Source of the DNA: Methanoregula formicica SMSP
GTDB lineage: Archaea; Halobacteriota; Methanomicrobia; Methanomicrobiales; Methanospirillaceae
Direction: 5' to 3'
DNA: 64,000 nt
Assembly (NCBI RefSeq): GCF_000327485.1
Contig: NC_019943.1
Location: 992,001 to 1,056,000, forward strand
The notes beneath the pieces were generated by a model. That model ran no database searches. It was given only the letters and a program-made list of their open reading frames with translations, and was not told where the DNA came from. The first letter of the stretch is position 1. Every line of letters starts with the position of its first letter. Both the position numbers and the translations under genes were made by a program. Shown here piece after piece: positions 47,522 to 56,823 of this stretch.

Positions 47522-48133
47522 ATGAAAGTCCGGCAGATGATCGATACCATTCTCTTGGAAGCGCGGGAGCGGGGGATGTCCCCTCTCCCCGGAATCTTCC
47601 CTATGGCCGAAGGTAGCGGGTTTTTCGGGCTTGCCGTTGCCCGCGGTGACGGGGCCATCGGCTGCCTCGCGTTTGTCCGCGGGGAACCGGAGGGTGCGAT
47701 CTTCTCTGACGAGAATGGTGACCTCTTCGGGGACAAGGCCGTGATCCTGGTGACACGGATGGACCAGTTCACGCTGTACGAGGTGAAGCCGGATATTGCC
47801 GAAGCGCTTGTCATGGGCTGCCGGGTCTTCGATGCAACCCGTCTCAGGCAGGGCCTCAGCGAGGCGATCCCCGAGATCGGGGTGAAGAGTGAAGGCGTGG
47901 GCAAGCTCACGGTGGTCCTTATGAAAAACCATGAGCCGCAGCAGGGAGTCCGCCTCTCTATCCGGAAAGACGGCAGGGTCCTGGGGAGTGATTTCACGGA
48001 CGGTACCGGGAGCGCCGGGTTCCGCCTCATGCATGGCGATTACGAGTGCATCGTGCAGGACAGGAGCCAGCAGATAAGGGTATTTACTCTTCACTTCAGG
48101 GAAAATAACCAGAAGATCCTTATCGAACTTTAA
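47522..48133 (+). CDS. Hypothetical protein with possible PATAN-like sensor domain
   Basis: A 203-residue soluble protein. The first half has the pattern of a sensor fold (IGCLAFVRGEPEGAIFSDENG, then GDKAVILVTR) that resembles PATAN/DUF4388 domains, which often accompany Roadblock and response regulator proteins; this is a weak match by eye. The second half is beta-rich (VRLSIRKDGRVLGSDFTDGT, AGFRLMHGDYECIV), like a carboxypeptidase-regulatory-type domain. First gene of the signalling region that runs to 57.9 kb. Confidence 0.65.
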   Translation: MKVRQMIDTILLEARERGMSPLPGIFPMAEGSGFFGLAVARGDGAIGCLAFVRGEPEGAIFSDENGDLFGDKAVILVTRMDQFTLYEVKPDIAEALVMGCRVFDATRLRQGLSEAIPEIGVKSEGVGKLTVVLMKNHEPQQGVRLSIRKDGRVLGSDFTDGTGSAGFRLMHGDYECIVQDRSQQIRVFTLHFRENNQKILIEL

Positions 48134-48202
48134 CCTTTGGCACATAACGCAATCAAAATATTTCCAAATCAGGCTTTTTTTCCCTATCGGACGTTTCGAA
48201 AT

Positions 48203-48212
48203 GCTTTAATTT
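48203..48212 (+). promoter_or_regulatory. TATA-like box for the V4R gene
   Basis: GCTTTAATTT lies 23-32 bases before the ATG at 48235, the classic leaderless distance. Confidence 0.45.
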
Positions 48213-48234
48213 TTAGTGACCGAACACTATCACC

Positions 48235-49341
48235 ATGAAGATCGGGCGTGAAGATTTCGAGGCGCTGATGAAGGGCGAGAAGACGATCGCCCCGTATGTC
48301 GAGCTCGATCCCGCTGCCGGGATTTATTCGGTTTTCGGTGTCCGGACTGCCGGCAATCCCAATTATCTTGTGCGGGCCATCTACGAGATGTACGAGGCCA
48401 GCCTGAACCGGAAACTCGCGGTCAAGGCGGTCCGGAAACTCTTCCGTTCGGTAGGCCAGGGCTCCGTGGGCCTTGCCAGTCTCCTGAAAAAACAGGGCAT
48501 GGAACTTACCACGGCACAGTTTGTGATGCTGGTGTTTACTCTCCAGCACCAGCAGGGATGGGGCGCACCGTTAGAGCTCGTGGAGGCAGGTGAGAAACGG
48601 ATCGTGCTCCGGACAAAACAGACCTTTGAGTCCGAGGTCTTAAAGGACTGGAACATGCCGGTCTGCGGGATCCACCAGGGCTGGATCGAGGGGGTGCTCA
48701 AAGCCGTGACCGGCAAGACCTGGTTCTGTCTGGAGAAGAGCTGCCATGCACAAGGAAACCCGTACTGCGAATTTGTCTGCGACCAGGTGGAGCCCAGCTG
48801 GAAGTTCAAGGCCGAGGCTGTTGTGAAGGGTGAGTCGGCTATCACCGAGTTCATCGATCACAAGCCCCTGCAGGGAACGATCCAGCTCATCGATGAACCG
48901 GTTGTCATGATGCCCCGGTTCATCTTCACGTCGATGACACAGTCGCTCAAAAAGACGATGGGGGAGGCGCCGGCAAACGGGGTGAACTACCGGGCTTACA
49001 TGGACATGGGGAAGGAGAACGTAGAGCACTACAAGAAGATGGGGATCACGAACCCGAAGACACTCTCTGACATGGCCTTTGCTTTTTATGCGCAGATGGG
49101 CTGGTTCAGGCTTGTCAGCGAAGAGTGGGACGAAGCGAGCAAGACCAAGACGATCACCCTCTCCCACACCGTGGAGTCGGAATCCTTTGGCGCCACCGGC
49201 AAAAACGTCTGTTTCTGCACGGCAGGCCTTCTTGCCGGTATCATCGAGGGAGCGTTTGGGATTAAGGTACAGGCAAAGGAGATCAGGTGCAAGTCTAAAG
49301 GTGACGACCATTGCGTCTTTTCCATCACGAACCGATCCTAA
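48235..49341 (+). CDS. Tandem V4R-domain protein
   Basis: A 368-residue soluble protein. The V4R signature (helical lead, Gly-rich strand, then Glu-x2-Cys-x-(A/S)-x-G-x3-Cys) appears twice: near residues 150-185 (GIHQGWIEGVLKAVTG, LEKSCHAQGNPYCEFVC) and near 325-365 (CTAGLLAGIIEGAFGIKV, EIRCKSKGDDHCVFSI). V4R domains bind small hydrophobic ligands or metal through the Cys pair and often sense signals. The first 80 residues are extra (YSVFGVRTAGNPNYLVRAIY) and of unknown fold. It is followed by a REC-PAS regulator on the same strand. Confidence 0.8.
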   Translation: MKIGREDFEALMKGEKTIAPYVELDPAAGIYSVFGVRTAGNPNYLVRAIYEMYEASLNRKLAVKAVRKLFRSVGQGSVGLASLLKKQGMELTTAQFVMLVFTLQHQQGWGAPLELVEAGEKRIVLRTKQTFESEVLKDWNMPVCGIHQGWIEGVLKAVTGKTWFCLEKSCHAQGNPYCEFVCDQVEPSWKFKAEAVVKGESAITEFIDHKPLQGTIQLIDEPVVMMPRFIFTSMTQSLKKTMGEAPANGVNYRAYMDMGKENVEHYKKMGITNPKTLSDMAFAFYAQMGWFRLVSEEWDEASKTKTITLSHTVESESFGATGKNVCFCTAGLLAGIIEGAFGIKVQAKEIRCKSKGDDHCVFSITNRS

Positions 49342-49393
49342 TCCGCCTGTTTAATAACATCTCCCAAAAAACCTATTAAACCTCAGACACATT

Positions 49394-50194
49394 ATGCCGC
49401 CGCAAGCCTCCCGGATCCTCATTGTCGAGGACGATGAGATCATCCGGAACCTCATCAGTACCATGCTCCAGAGAAAGGAGTACGTCATCGCCGGAGAGAC
49501 ATCATCGGGCGAAGAAGCGATCATCATGGCGGCTGAACTCCTGCCCGATCTTGTACTGATGGACATCACCCTTGCCGGGAAGATGGATGGTGTCACGGCT
49601 GCGCGGTTTATCTTCCAGCTCTTCCAGGTACCGGTTGTCTTCCTGACAGCTCACTGCGACGATACGCTGATCGAACGCGCAAAGGGCGCCCAGCCGCTCG
49701 GTTACATCCTCAAACCGTTTACGGATAAGGAACTCATCTCGAACGTGGGGCTTGCGCTGTACAACCATGGGATCCGGAAAAAGTTCCTGGACATGTATCC
49801 CGTAGGGAACCCGAAGACGATCCTTGCTGCGCATGACCTTGTCATGATCCTCGACCTGACTGGACGGGTCGTCTTTTACAATCCATACACCCTGCGGGTC
49901 CTCGGCCTCCTTCCGGGCGATATCCTGATGCACCACTGGCGCGACACCATGCGGCTCCTGAACGAGTCGTCACGAAAGGAGATCCCCGACCCGGTGCCGG
50001 AGGTTGTCAGCCAGATGGTGGTCATCATGCGGGAGACGAATACGCTGCTCCTGACAAAGCACGGGGAGCTCAAAAGCGTTATTGCAACCGTCCGCCCCGT
50101 CAAGGACGACAAACACGAGATGCTCGGCGTCTTCGTTTACGCAAAAGAGAAGCCGCCAGAGCAGATCCGCATCAAGCCGATGGGATCGCGGTAA
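49394..50194 (+). CDS. Response regulator with receiver and PAS domains
   Basis: A 266-residue protein. Residues 6-125 are a receiver (ILIVEDDEIIRNLISTML, phospho-acceptor in LVLMDITLAGKMDG, VVFLTAHCDD, GYILKPFTDKEL). Residues 145-260 fit a PAS domain (LVMILDLTGRVVFYNPYTLR, VRPVKDDKHEMLGVFVYAKE). There is no histidine kinase or DNA-binding domain, so output is probably by protein contact. It may act with the V4R protein upstream and the convergent MinD. Confidence 0.86.
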   Translation: MPPQASRILIVEDDEIIRNLISTMLQRKEYVIAGETSSGEEAIIMAAELLPDLVLMDITLAGKMDGVTAARFIFQLFQVPVVFLTAHCDDTLIERAKGAQPLGYILKPFTDKELISNVGLALYNHGIRKKFLDMYPVGNPKTILAAHDLVMILDLTGRVVFYNPYTLRVLGLLPGDILMHHWRDTMRLLNESSRKEIPDPVPEVVSQMVVIMRETNTLLLTKHGELKSVIATVRPVKDDKHEMLGVFVYAKEKPPEQIRIKPMGSR

Positions 50195-50230
50195 TCCGCT
50201 CGAAGAATACAATCTGATTACTAGGCCCGG

Positions 50231-51028
50231 TTACTGTTTTTCTTTTCTTTTGAAGAGCACCCGGGTGAACCGGTCAACGAACCCTTCCTTTGCAGCCGGG
50301 GACGCTTTCTCCTCGGCCATTTCCACCCCGGCAAGATCTGCGGCAATCCGTTTGATGGCAAGCGATGCCGGGGAGGACGGGTACTTGATGACGATCGGGA
50401 CTTTTGCCGAGGACGCCCGGCGGGTATTGGAGTCCTCGGGGATGATCCCGATCACCGGGACGCCAAGGACTTTCTCCATCTTCTTCGTGATGACATCGGT
50501 CTTCTCCTGGTCGACGCGGTTGATGATGCACCCGAGGACATGCCCCCCGACAACCTCGGTGAGGATCTTGGTTTTGAGGGCATCGACAATGGAGGAGAGC
50601 TCGGGGTTGACAACCAGAATCACTTCGTCAGCCACGGCCAGGGGGACGACACCGTCCCTGCTGATGCCGGCCGGTGCATCGATTAAGAGGAACTCGAACT
50701 TTTTTACCAGTTCTCCCATAACGTCGCGTATCTTCTCCGGGTCAGCCTGCTGGAATCCCTGGAGGGAGATGCCGCTTGGGATGACCTTTAAGCCGGCGGG
50801 GCCGCTGTATGTGGCATCACTCACCACCGCGGTCCCGGCAAGGACCTCGTGGAGGGTCACGGGAACGTCCTGCATGCCAAGGATGAGCCCGACATTGGCC
50901 ATCCCGATGTCGGCGTCCATCAGGCAGGTCTCCTTCCCGAGCTGGGCGAGCATGGTACCGAGGTTGACGGATACAGTGGTCTTTCCTGTCCCGCCTTTGC
51001 CGGAAGCGATTGTATAGACCTTGACCAT
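50231..51028 (-). CDS. minD: MinD/ParA-family positioning ATPase (copy 2)
   Basis: A 265-residue ATPase with KGGTGKTT in the deviant Walker A motif, LMDADIGMANVG and FLLIDAPAGIS. It is closely related to copy 1 along its whole length, including the unusual run VTLHEVLAGTA and SGISLQGFQQADP. The tail FVDRFTRVLFKRKEK is a basic amphipathic helix suited to membrane binding. It follows the small membrane protein gene on the same strand after a 70-base gap. Confidence 0.9.
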   Translation of the reverse strand: MVKVYTIASGKGGTGKTTVSVNLGTMLAQLGKETCLMDADIGMANVGLILGMQDVPVTLHEVLAGTAVVSDATYSGPAGLKVIPSGISLQGFQQADPEKIRDVMGELVKKFEFLLIDAPAGISRDGVVPLAVADEVILVVNPELSSIVDALKTKILTEVVGGHVLGCIINRVDQEKTDVITKKMEKVLGVPVIGIIPEDSNTRRASSAKVPIVIKYPSSPASLAIKRIAADLAGVEMAEEKASPAAKEGFVDRFTRVLFKRKEKQ

Positions 51029-51098
51029 AAGGAACCTGACGTGACTGGATACGATCGGTAATCTGTGGAAATCTTACCGGATTCCGCTTATATTCGTG

Positions 51099-51614
51099 TT
51101 ATATCCACCGGTTTAAAATCTCTTGGGTGTCCTTCCTGATGGAACGGATCACGTCTCTTTTCAGCGGACGATCCGGACGGATGACGCCGGTCAGGCTTGT
51201 GCCCTGGTGGGTGAGGGAAAAGAGCGTGACGCCACCTTCCTCCGGTATCCCGTCCGGCGGGACTATTCCACCATACTGGGCAGCATCCTCCGTTGCCGTG
51301 GGGTTCCCGCTCGTGGAGAAGACAAGGCCGTCGGTGGTTGCAAGAGTGAACCCGGCAAGGGAGTACTTCTCTGCCAGCGCCCGGGTGCTGTCAGTAATGT
51401 CGGTCCTGCCATCGACCACGCTTACTGCCGCCGGCATGGGAGGTGTTGCGGGGGACGGGGGTTGCCTTGGGACTGGTGGCCGGATGCGGGGTGTCACGGG
51501 CCGAGCCGCGGGCTGGTAATCGAATCTCCTGCTACGGGCGGCCTCCTTCCCGGTCGCAGGTGTCCTGCCTGCCCGGGACCTGGACCAGAGGTACACGATG
51601 GTCACGATGATCAC
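51099..51614 (-). CDS. Membrane-anchored degenerate Roadblock-like protein
   Basis: A 171-residue frame that begins in the middle of a membrane segment (IIVTIVYLW). A Pro/Arg-rich linker follows, then a domain of 100 residues resembling Roadblock/LC7 (ALAEKYSLAGFTLATTDGLV, GVTLFSLTHQGTSLTGVI). The first standard start codon is the GTG at 51614, but the frame continues upstream through the rest of the membrane segment to an ATT at 51677 with GGAG ten bases before it. The real start may be that ATT, giving 192 residues. It follows the 228-residue protein gene on the same strand. Confidence 0.65.
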   Translation of the reverse strand: MIIVTIVYLWSRSRAGRTPATGKEAARSRRFDYQPAARPVTPRIRPPVPRQPPSPATPPMPAAVSVVDGRTDITDSTRALAEKYSLAGFTLATTDGLVFSTSGNPTATEDAAQYGGIVPPDGIPEEGGVTLFSLTHQGTSLTGVIRPDRPLKRDVIRSIRKDTQEILNRWI

Positions 51615-51697
51615 AATGATGATGATACCGGCTCCGAGATAAAGAAGGAAATCCGGTGCGGGAAAGGCAGGGGTAATGGGGGATCAACTCCGTTGGT

Positions 51698-52384
51698 TCA
51701 GCGTTCGAGCAGGTGGTCGAGGTCGAGATGTTTCACGAGCGTCTTGCACTCGCTCCGGATCCTTGAAGTGACAAGGTCGAGGTCCATGGAGTCCAGGGCA
51801 TCGATCTCGCTCTCAAGGTCTTCATGCTCTGCAGTTGTATCCGCAATAGATATTCTCGTTTCGGGTGTTTTTGGGGGCAGGTGGGCTGCGACACGGGGAG
51901 CATCCTGCGTATGCCCGCTATCCTGCTTAGGTACCGGCACACCCCTCGTGATCAGGACACGCCCGCCGGACCGGGATGATGCAGGTGCAGTGGGAGCGGC
52001 AGAGCGCACAGGAGGGATGGTGCGGGCCGGAGCGGTACCGCGGGCAGACTGGCTGCGGCCGGTATCCGGAGCCGGCTCGGTCAGGACAATGCATGACGGG
52101 TTGAATTCCAGGGCGAGCCTGACCTGCGTCTCGTCCAGTGTCGAAATAATAACATCCACGGCATCCCGTGCAGACTGTTGCATCTCCCATATTGCAGCAT
52201 CGCCGGCCTGCCCGTGGAACTTGGCAAGGATACACGCCCCGTTCCGGAAAACAAAAGAACCGGTTGCCGGCCCGGCAACAATGCCACAGGTGCCGGTAAA
52301 CCGGGTATCTTCGAATTCGGCAAGGAGGTCCTGCAGGACGACCTTCTTCCGGATTTCCCGGAACGTGCCTCTCGGGAGCTGCAT
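51698..52384 (-). CDS. Hypothetical protein with PATAN/DUF2226-like N-terminal domain
   Basis: A 228-residue protein. The first 100 residues (LPRGTFREIRKKVVLQDLLA, TGSFVFRNGACILAKFHGQA, GDAAIWEMQQ) show the pattern 'reading of a small sensor fold with F-x-x-G-x-(I/V)-(L)-A' seen in PATAN/DUF4388 domains; archaeal members may carry the name DUF2226. A Pro/Arg/Ser-rich linker and an acidic helical tail (EHEDLESEIDALDSMDLDLV) follow. It sits in one minus-strand group with the Roadblock-like and MinD genes. Confidence 0.65.
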   Translation of the reverse strand: MQLPRGTFREIRKKVVLQDLLAEFEDTRFTGTCGIVAGPATGSFVFRNGACILAKFHGQAGDAAIWEMQQSARDAVDVIISTLDETQVRLALEFNPSCIVLTEPAPDTGRSQSARGTAPARTIPPVRSAAPTAPASSRSGGRVLITRGVPVPKQDSGHTQDAPRVAAHLPPKTPETRISIADTTAEHEDLESEIDALDSMDLDLVTSRIRSECKTLVKHLDLDHLLER

Positions 52385-52589
52385 TGAGTAGTGGTACGAG
52401 ATATCCCGCTATATAGTTTCTTTTTGGGCGTCTGGATGAGGTATCGCAAGATTACCGGAAATAATCCCGGTATCCTCCGGTTTTAATAAAATGGAGGCGT
52501 TATGGATGCAAAATGTCCCCGGTCATGAACGAACTGGCCTGAAATCTGGTGTATTTTACCCATCCAGCCGTTTGATTCAGCGATCGCAA

Positions 52590-52604
52590 AAGGCCAATAT
52601 TTTA
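52590..52604 (+). promoter_or_regulatory. TATA-like region for the Roadblock operon
   Basis: CAATATTTTAATAG lies about 43-56 bases before the ATG at 52647. TTTATATC at 52629-52636 is closer but inside the probable leader. Confidence 0.3.
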
Positions 52605-52646
52605 ATAGAAAAAGAGCAAGAAAGATTCATTTATATCTGGTGAACC

Positions 52647-52994
52647 ATGCTGAAGCCATTGCTGGAGGAATTTTTAAAGGTTGAGGGCGTATCAGCGGCA
52701 GTTGTAGTGGGACGGGACGGTTTTGTTATCGAGAGCGCGGTCTCGGGAAAGGTAGATATTGAGGCTTTGGGGGCCATGGCCTCAACGGGTCTTGGCACAT
52801 CGGAGGCAATGGGGAATACCCTCGGCAAGGGGGAACTCTCCCAGATGCTTGTCGAGTGTGAGAAGGGGCCGATCCTCATCTCCCCACTCTCCCCCGATGA
52901 ACTCATCGCCCTTGTCGCTGACACCACGGCCAATATCGGCAGGATCCGGTACGAACTGAAGAAGAACAAGGAACGCATTGTTGCAGCACTCTGA
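52647..52994 (+). CDS. Roadblock/LC7-family protein
   Basis: A 115-residue single-domain protein. It opens with FLKVEGVSAAVVVGRDGFVI, the classic first helix and strand, followed by DIEALGAMASTGLGTSEAMG and the central strand ILISPLSPDELIALVADTTA, then the last helix. It is a better match to MglB/Roadblock than the copy at 8341. Members dimerise and act on a Ras-like GTPase; no such GTPase gene is in the window. It lies 17 bases before a second Roadblock gene. Confidence 0.88.
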   Translation: MLKPLLEEFLKVEGVSAAVVVGRDGFVIESAVSGKVDIEALGAMASTGLGTSEAMGNTLGKGELSQMLVECEKGPILISPLSPDELIALVADTTANIGRIRYELKKNKERIVAAL

Positions 52995-53011
52995 AAATTC
53001 ACACATTTTTT

Positions 53012-53446
53012 ATGGAATTTCCTGCAGGAACCGACCGGGAGATCATGAAGAGTCCACGCGATGAAGGGGCCGGACGCGGTCTCCGGCTGCCTGATCAAGT
53101 ACAGCTCCTGAAGATCCGGAACCAACCCGGCGTGATTGCCGTGTCAGCGTTCTTCGAAGGTTTTCCGGTGCAGTCGGTCGGTGATGAGGATTTCGAGCAC
53201 GTTGCAGCACTTGCCGAGGACTTTATGAGGGCAGGGGCAAAGGTCTCCTGCGAGCTGGGAATTGGCAACGTCGACCAGCTAATCCTTGAAACCTCCCAGA
53301 ACAAGTGCATCATCGCCCCGTGTGGGGACCTCTCGCTCTGCGTTCTTACCCGATCGGATGCGCAGCTCGGGCTGATCCGGGTACTGCTACGGGGTATCCA
53401 GAAGGAATTGGATGTTTTCGGGGGGCGGGATCATTCATCCTCCTGA
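53012..53446 (+). CDS. Roadblock/LC7-like protein (second in tandem)
   Basis: A 144-residue protein with a 30-residue N-terminal extension and a domain that follows the Roadblock pattern (LKIRNQPGVIAVSAFFEGFP, FEHVAALAEDFMRAGAKVSC, LILETSQNKCIIAPCGDLSL). It is divergent from, but ordered like, the preceding gene. The two may form a heterodimer, as Roadblock pairs do elsewhere; this is inference. Confidence 0.78.
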   Translation: MEFPAGTDREIMKSPRDEGAGRGLRLPDQVQLLKIRNQPGVIAVSAFFEGFPVQSVGDEDFEHVAALAEDFMRAGAKVSCELGIGNVDQLILETSQNKCIIAPCGDLSLCVLTRSDAQLGLIRVLLRGIQKELDVFGGRDHSSS

Positions 53447-53595
53447 AAACATTTGTCAAGAGGATATGCACCTTCCGGTGGTGTGCCTCTCCTTTGCAGA
53501 GAGTATACATAGAGCCGGGTGCAGAGTATCTTGTACCAGGGTGGCGCTGACGGGGCAGCGGAGTTGTATAGGAAACGCTGAGATGGAGATCCGCT

Positions 53596-55905
53596 ATGGC
53601 TGACAAAGATGGCGAACCTCTTGATGATGTCGAGGGGCTGCTCACCAGGATCGGGACCATGAAAAAGGAGGCCCCTCCTGCGGGAGGGAAGGAAGGCGAG
53701 GCAACGAAAAGTCCGGCCGGCACACCTGCCGAACCACCCGCCACCTCCGGTGGCGATTTCTCCCTCCTCATGAAGAAGCTGGGAATGGGGGAGACGCGCG
53801 AGAAGGATCCCGGCCCGGCATCCTCACCATCCCCGGCCCCCCCGGCAGAACCGCAGGAGGACCAGCAGGCACCCGCGATAGTAACCCTTGACGACCTGCT
53901 GGAAGCAGAGGAGCCGCCCGCCACCGCCGCTGAAGAAGTCACTTCCGCCGCAGAAACGGCAGTCGAGATTATCGACGAGGATCCGCGGGGATCACTTTGG
54001 AAGAAGAAGCCAAAGCCCACGGTTACCGCAGATCCTGCCCCGCAGCCCCCAAAAGAGGCGGGAACAGATGCCGAAGAGAAGATCATCTCCGTGGACCAGA
54101 TCACCGACCTCTCCGGCCTGATCCTCCCGAAGAGCGCAACATTCGAGGTCGAAGAGCTCAAGCTCCACAGCCGCGTCAGCGCCTATGATGGGCAGTCGAT
54201 CGGCAGCCTTCCGGATGAATTTGACGAGATCTGGAAGAAGGAACTCTTCAAGGCCGGGTTCAAGGACCTGGATCTCGGGGATGTTGTTGCTGCCGGAGAG
54301 ACAAAGGCCCCGCCGGCAGCAAAGAAGTTCAGCATCGCGGGTCTCTTTGCCGCTATCCGTACCGAGGAGGAAGAGTACGATGCCAAAAAACACGGCCCGC
54401 TCGTGGATCTCTTCTTCACGCCCCGCCCCGGTATCGAGGAGATCGAGCTCTACCCGGTCAACGAACCGTATGCGTACGTCCGGATCATCTACGACCATGC
54501 TACCCACGAATATACCTATAACGTCATTGAGCCTGTATTAGCAGAACAGGAGAATGATCTCTTAAAGGAAGTCAAGGAACGCCTGTTTGAGACCCTTGAC
54601 ATCAACACCAAGGACATCACCCGCGACGAGGCCCGCTTGAAACTTCGGGAGGCGACAAACGATGTCCTCCAGGACTACGGCATACGGCTCACCCCCGTGC
54701 AGAAAGAGAAGCTGCACTACAACATGCACAAGGATTTCCTCGGCGACGGCCTCATCGACCCGGTCATGCACGACAAGTACATCGAGGATATCTCGTGCGA
54801 CGGTGTGCACACCCCGATCTTCGCGTTCCATTCCAGCTACGAATCGATGAAGACCACGCTGGCCTACCACACTGCCGAGGACCTGGACTCGTTCGTCACA
54901 AAACTTGCACAGCGTGCCGGGAAGTACATCTCCATAGCAGAACCGATCCTCGACGCCACCATGCAGGACGGTTCCCGTATCCAGATGACCCTCGGGACGG
55001 AAGTGACTGCCCACGGTTCCACGTTCACCATCCGTAAGTTCAAGGACGAACCGATCACGCCGACAGACCTGATCGAGTGGCACACCTTTGCCCCGCTCTC
55101 GATTGCGTACATCTGGCTTGCCGTGGAGAACGGGAAGTCGGCCATCTTTGCCGGAGGGACAGCATCCGGGAAGACCACGGCCCTGAACGCCATCTCGCTC
55201 TTCATCCCCCCCATGGCCAAGATCGTCTCGCTCGAGGATACCCGCGAAGTGAAACTCCCGCACCCGAACTGGATCCCGAGCGTGACCCGCGACTCCTTCG
55301 ACACGGCAGGACGGGGGGAGATCAACATGTACGAGCTCCTCCGTGCGGCCATGCGGCAGCGGCCCGAGTACATCATCGTGGGAGAAGTCCGTGGCAAGGA
55401 ATGCCAGACTCTCTTCCAGGCCATGAGCACGGGCCATGTCACCTACTCCACCACCCACGCGGACTCGGTGGCGAGCGTTGTGCACCGTATCGAGAACCCG
55501 CCCATGGACGTGCCGCGGAACATGCTCTCGGCACTGGACTTTATCTGCGTGCAGGTCCAGGCCCGGGTCGGCGGCAAACGTATCCGGCGGAACAAGCAGA
55601 TCGTTGAGATTCTCGACATCGACCCGCGGACAAACGAGCTGATCACAAACGAGGTCTTCAAGTGGCGGTCGGCGACAGACGAGCATACCTACTCCGGCAA
55701 GTCCTACCTGCTTGAAGAGATCATGGAGGCGAAGGGCTGGGATGAGGGGAGGATGCGGGAAGAGCTCAAGCGGAGGCAGGAAGTTCTCGAATGGATGCGC
55801 ATCAAGAAGATCCGCCACTATAGGGATGTGGCAAAGACCCTCATCTCTTACCACCGCGACCCGGAGACCGTTATTGAGAAAGTGAGGAAGGACCTCTATG
55901 AATAG
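53596..55905 (+). CDS. Archaeal type IV pilus assembly ATPase (ArlI/GspE2-like)
   Basis: A 769-residue secretion ATPase. Walker A lies near 518-528 (AGGTASGKTTALN), the Asp box near 545-560 (KIVSLEDTREVKLPH), and the Walker B/His region follows (YIIVGEVRGKE, STTHADSVASVVHRIE). The first 180 residues are a disordered acidic and Pro-rich extension, and 180-400 form the N-terminal domain of the archaeal type. It powers pilin extraction and filament assembly from the cytoplasm. The ATG at 53596 has GGAG nearby. Its stop overlaps the next gene by eight bases. Confidence 0.88.
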   Translation: MADKDGEPLDDVEGLLTRIGTMKKEAPPAGGKEGEATKSPAGTPAEPPATSGGDFSLLMKKLGMGETREKDPGPASSPSPAPPAEPQEDQQAPAIVTLDDLLEAEEPPATAAEEVTSAAETAVEIIDEDPRGSLWKKKPKPTVTADPAPQPPKEAGTDAEEKIISVDQITDLSGLILPKSATFEVEELKLHSRVSAYDGQSIGSLPDEFDEIWKKELFKAGFKDLDLGDVVAAGETKAPPAAKKFSIAGLFAAIRTEEEEYDAKKHGPLVDLFFTPRPGIEEIELYPVNEPYAYVRIIYDHATHEYTYNVIEPVLAEQENDLLKEVKERLFETLDINTKDITRDEARLKLREATNDVLQDYGIRLTPVQKEKLHYNMHKDFLGDGLIDPVMHDKYIEDISCDGVHTPIFAFHSSYESMKTTLAYHTAEDLDSFVTKLAQRAGKYISIAEPILDATMQDGSRIQMTLGTEVTAHGSTFTIRKFKDEPITPTDLIEWHTFAPLSIAYIWLAVENGKSAIFAGGTASGKTTALNAISLFIPPMAKIVSLEDTREVKLPHPNWIPSVTRDSFDTAGRGEINMYELLRAAMRQRPEYIIVGEVRGKECQTLFQAMSTGHVTYSTTHADSVASVVHRIENPPMDVPRNMLSALDFICVQVQARVGGKRIRRNKQIVEILDIDPRTNELITNEVFKWRSATDEHTYSGKSYLLEEIMEAKGWDEGRMREELKRRQEVLEWMRIKKIRHYRDVAKTLISYHRDPETVIEKVRKDLYE

Positions 55906-56821
55906 TTACGAGCGGTTCTGCTTCAACCTCATCGGCAACCGGATGAAGGCCAAGCGGAACGACTATGCCCAGCTGAAAAACGACCTGATCTCGGCCCGGT
56001 TCAAGACACCGTTCGAGGTCTATCTCTCCACCGCTGTTATCAGTGCCATTCTCGTCGGGTTCTGCATGGCGGCCGTCATCGGCCTCATCACCTGGCTCCT
56101 GCGGCTTCCGAACCTGATCCAGTACAAGGGCGCAGTCCCGGGTTTTGTCCTCGTCCTCTCGCAACACAGCCTTGTCATCGGGACCATTGTCATCACCATC
56201 TTCTCGCTTCTGGTCTTTGGCGGCCTCACGTTTGCGGCATTCCTGATGTACCCCGGCATCGAAGCGGGCAACCGGCAGCGCAAGATCGATGCGAGCCTCC
56301 CGTACGCGATCAACTACGTGACGTCAATGTCGACAGCAGGCATCACCCCGGCCGAAGTCTTCCGGCTGCTCGGGGACAGCCCCATCTATGGCGAGAGTTC
56401 GGTCGAAGCCCGGTATGTTGCCCGGGAGATCGATATCTTCGGGAGAGACTTAATCGATGCCCTGCGCCTCGTATCGGCAAGCACGCCCAGCAAGCGCATG
56501 AAGGAGTTCCTGCAGGGCGCGATGGCGAGCATATCGAGCGGGGGGAACCTGACAGATTATTTCCGGACCAAGGCGGACCAGTACGCCCTTGAGAACCGGC
56601 AGACCCAGAAGCAGTTCCTCGATTTCCTGGCATTGATCGCCGAGTCGTACGTCACCGCAATGGTTGCAGGGACACTCTTTTTGATCATCCTCCAGTCCAT
56701 TATGTCCGTACTATCGGGTGACAACAGGCCGATGTTCCTCTATGCCATTGTCTATATCATGATACCGTTTGGCAGCCTGGCATTTGTCGTCATGATCAGC
56801 ACAATGACACCGGAGACCTGA
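55898..56821 (+). CDS. Pilus platform membrane protein, TadC/ArlJ family (first)
   Basis: A 307-residue protein with about four membrane segments flanking a cytoplasmic helical T2SSF domain (YAINYVTSMSTAGITPAEVF, MKEFLQGAMASISSGGNLTD). It would form the inner-membrane platform on which the ATPase acts. The ATG overlaps the ATPase stop by eight bases, and the stop is two bases before the next gene, so all three are one operon. Confidence 0.86.
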   Translation: MNSYERFCFNLIGNRMKAKRNDYAQLKNDLISARFKTPFEVYLSTAVISAILVGFCMAAVIGLITWLLRLPNLIQYKGAVPGFVLVLSQHSLVIGTIVITIFSLLVFGGLTFAAFLMYPGIEAGNRQRKIDASLPYAINYVTSMSTAGITPAEVFRLLGDSPIYGESSVEARYVAREIDIFGRDLIDALRLVSASTPSKRMKEFLQGAMASISSGGNLTDYFRTKADQYALENRQTQKQFLDFLALIAESYVTAMVAGTLFLIILQSIMSVLSGDNRPMFLYAIVYIMIPFGSLAFVVMISTMTPET

Positions 56822-56823
56822 CC

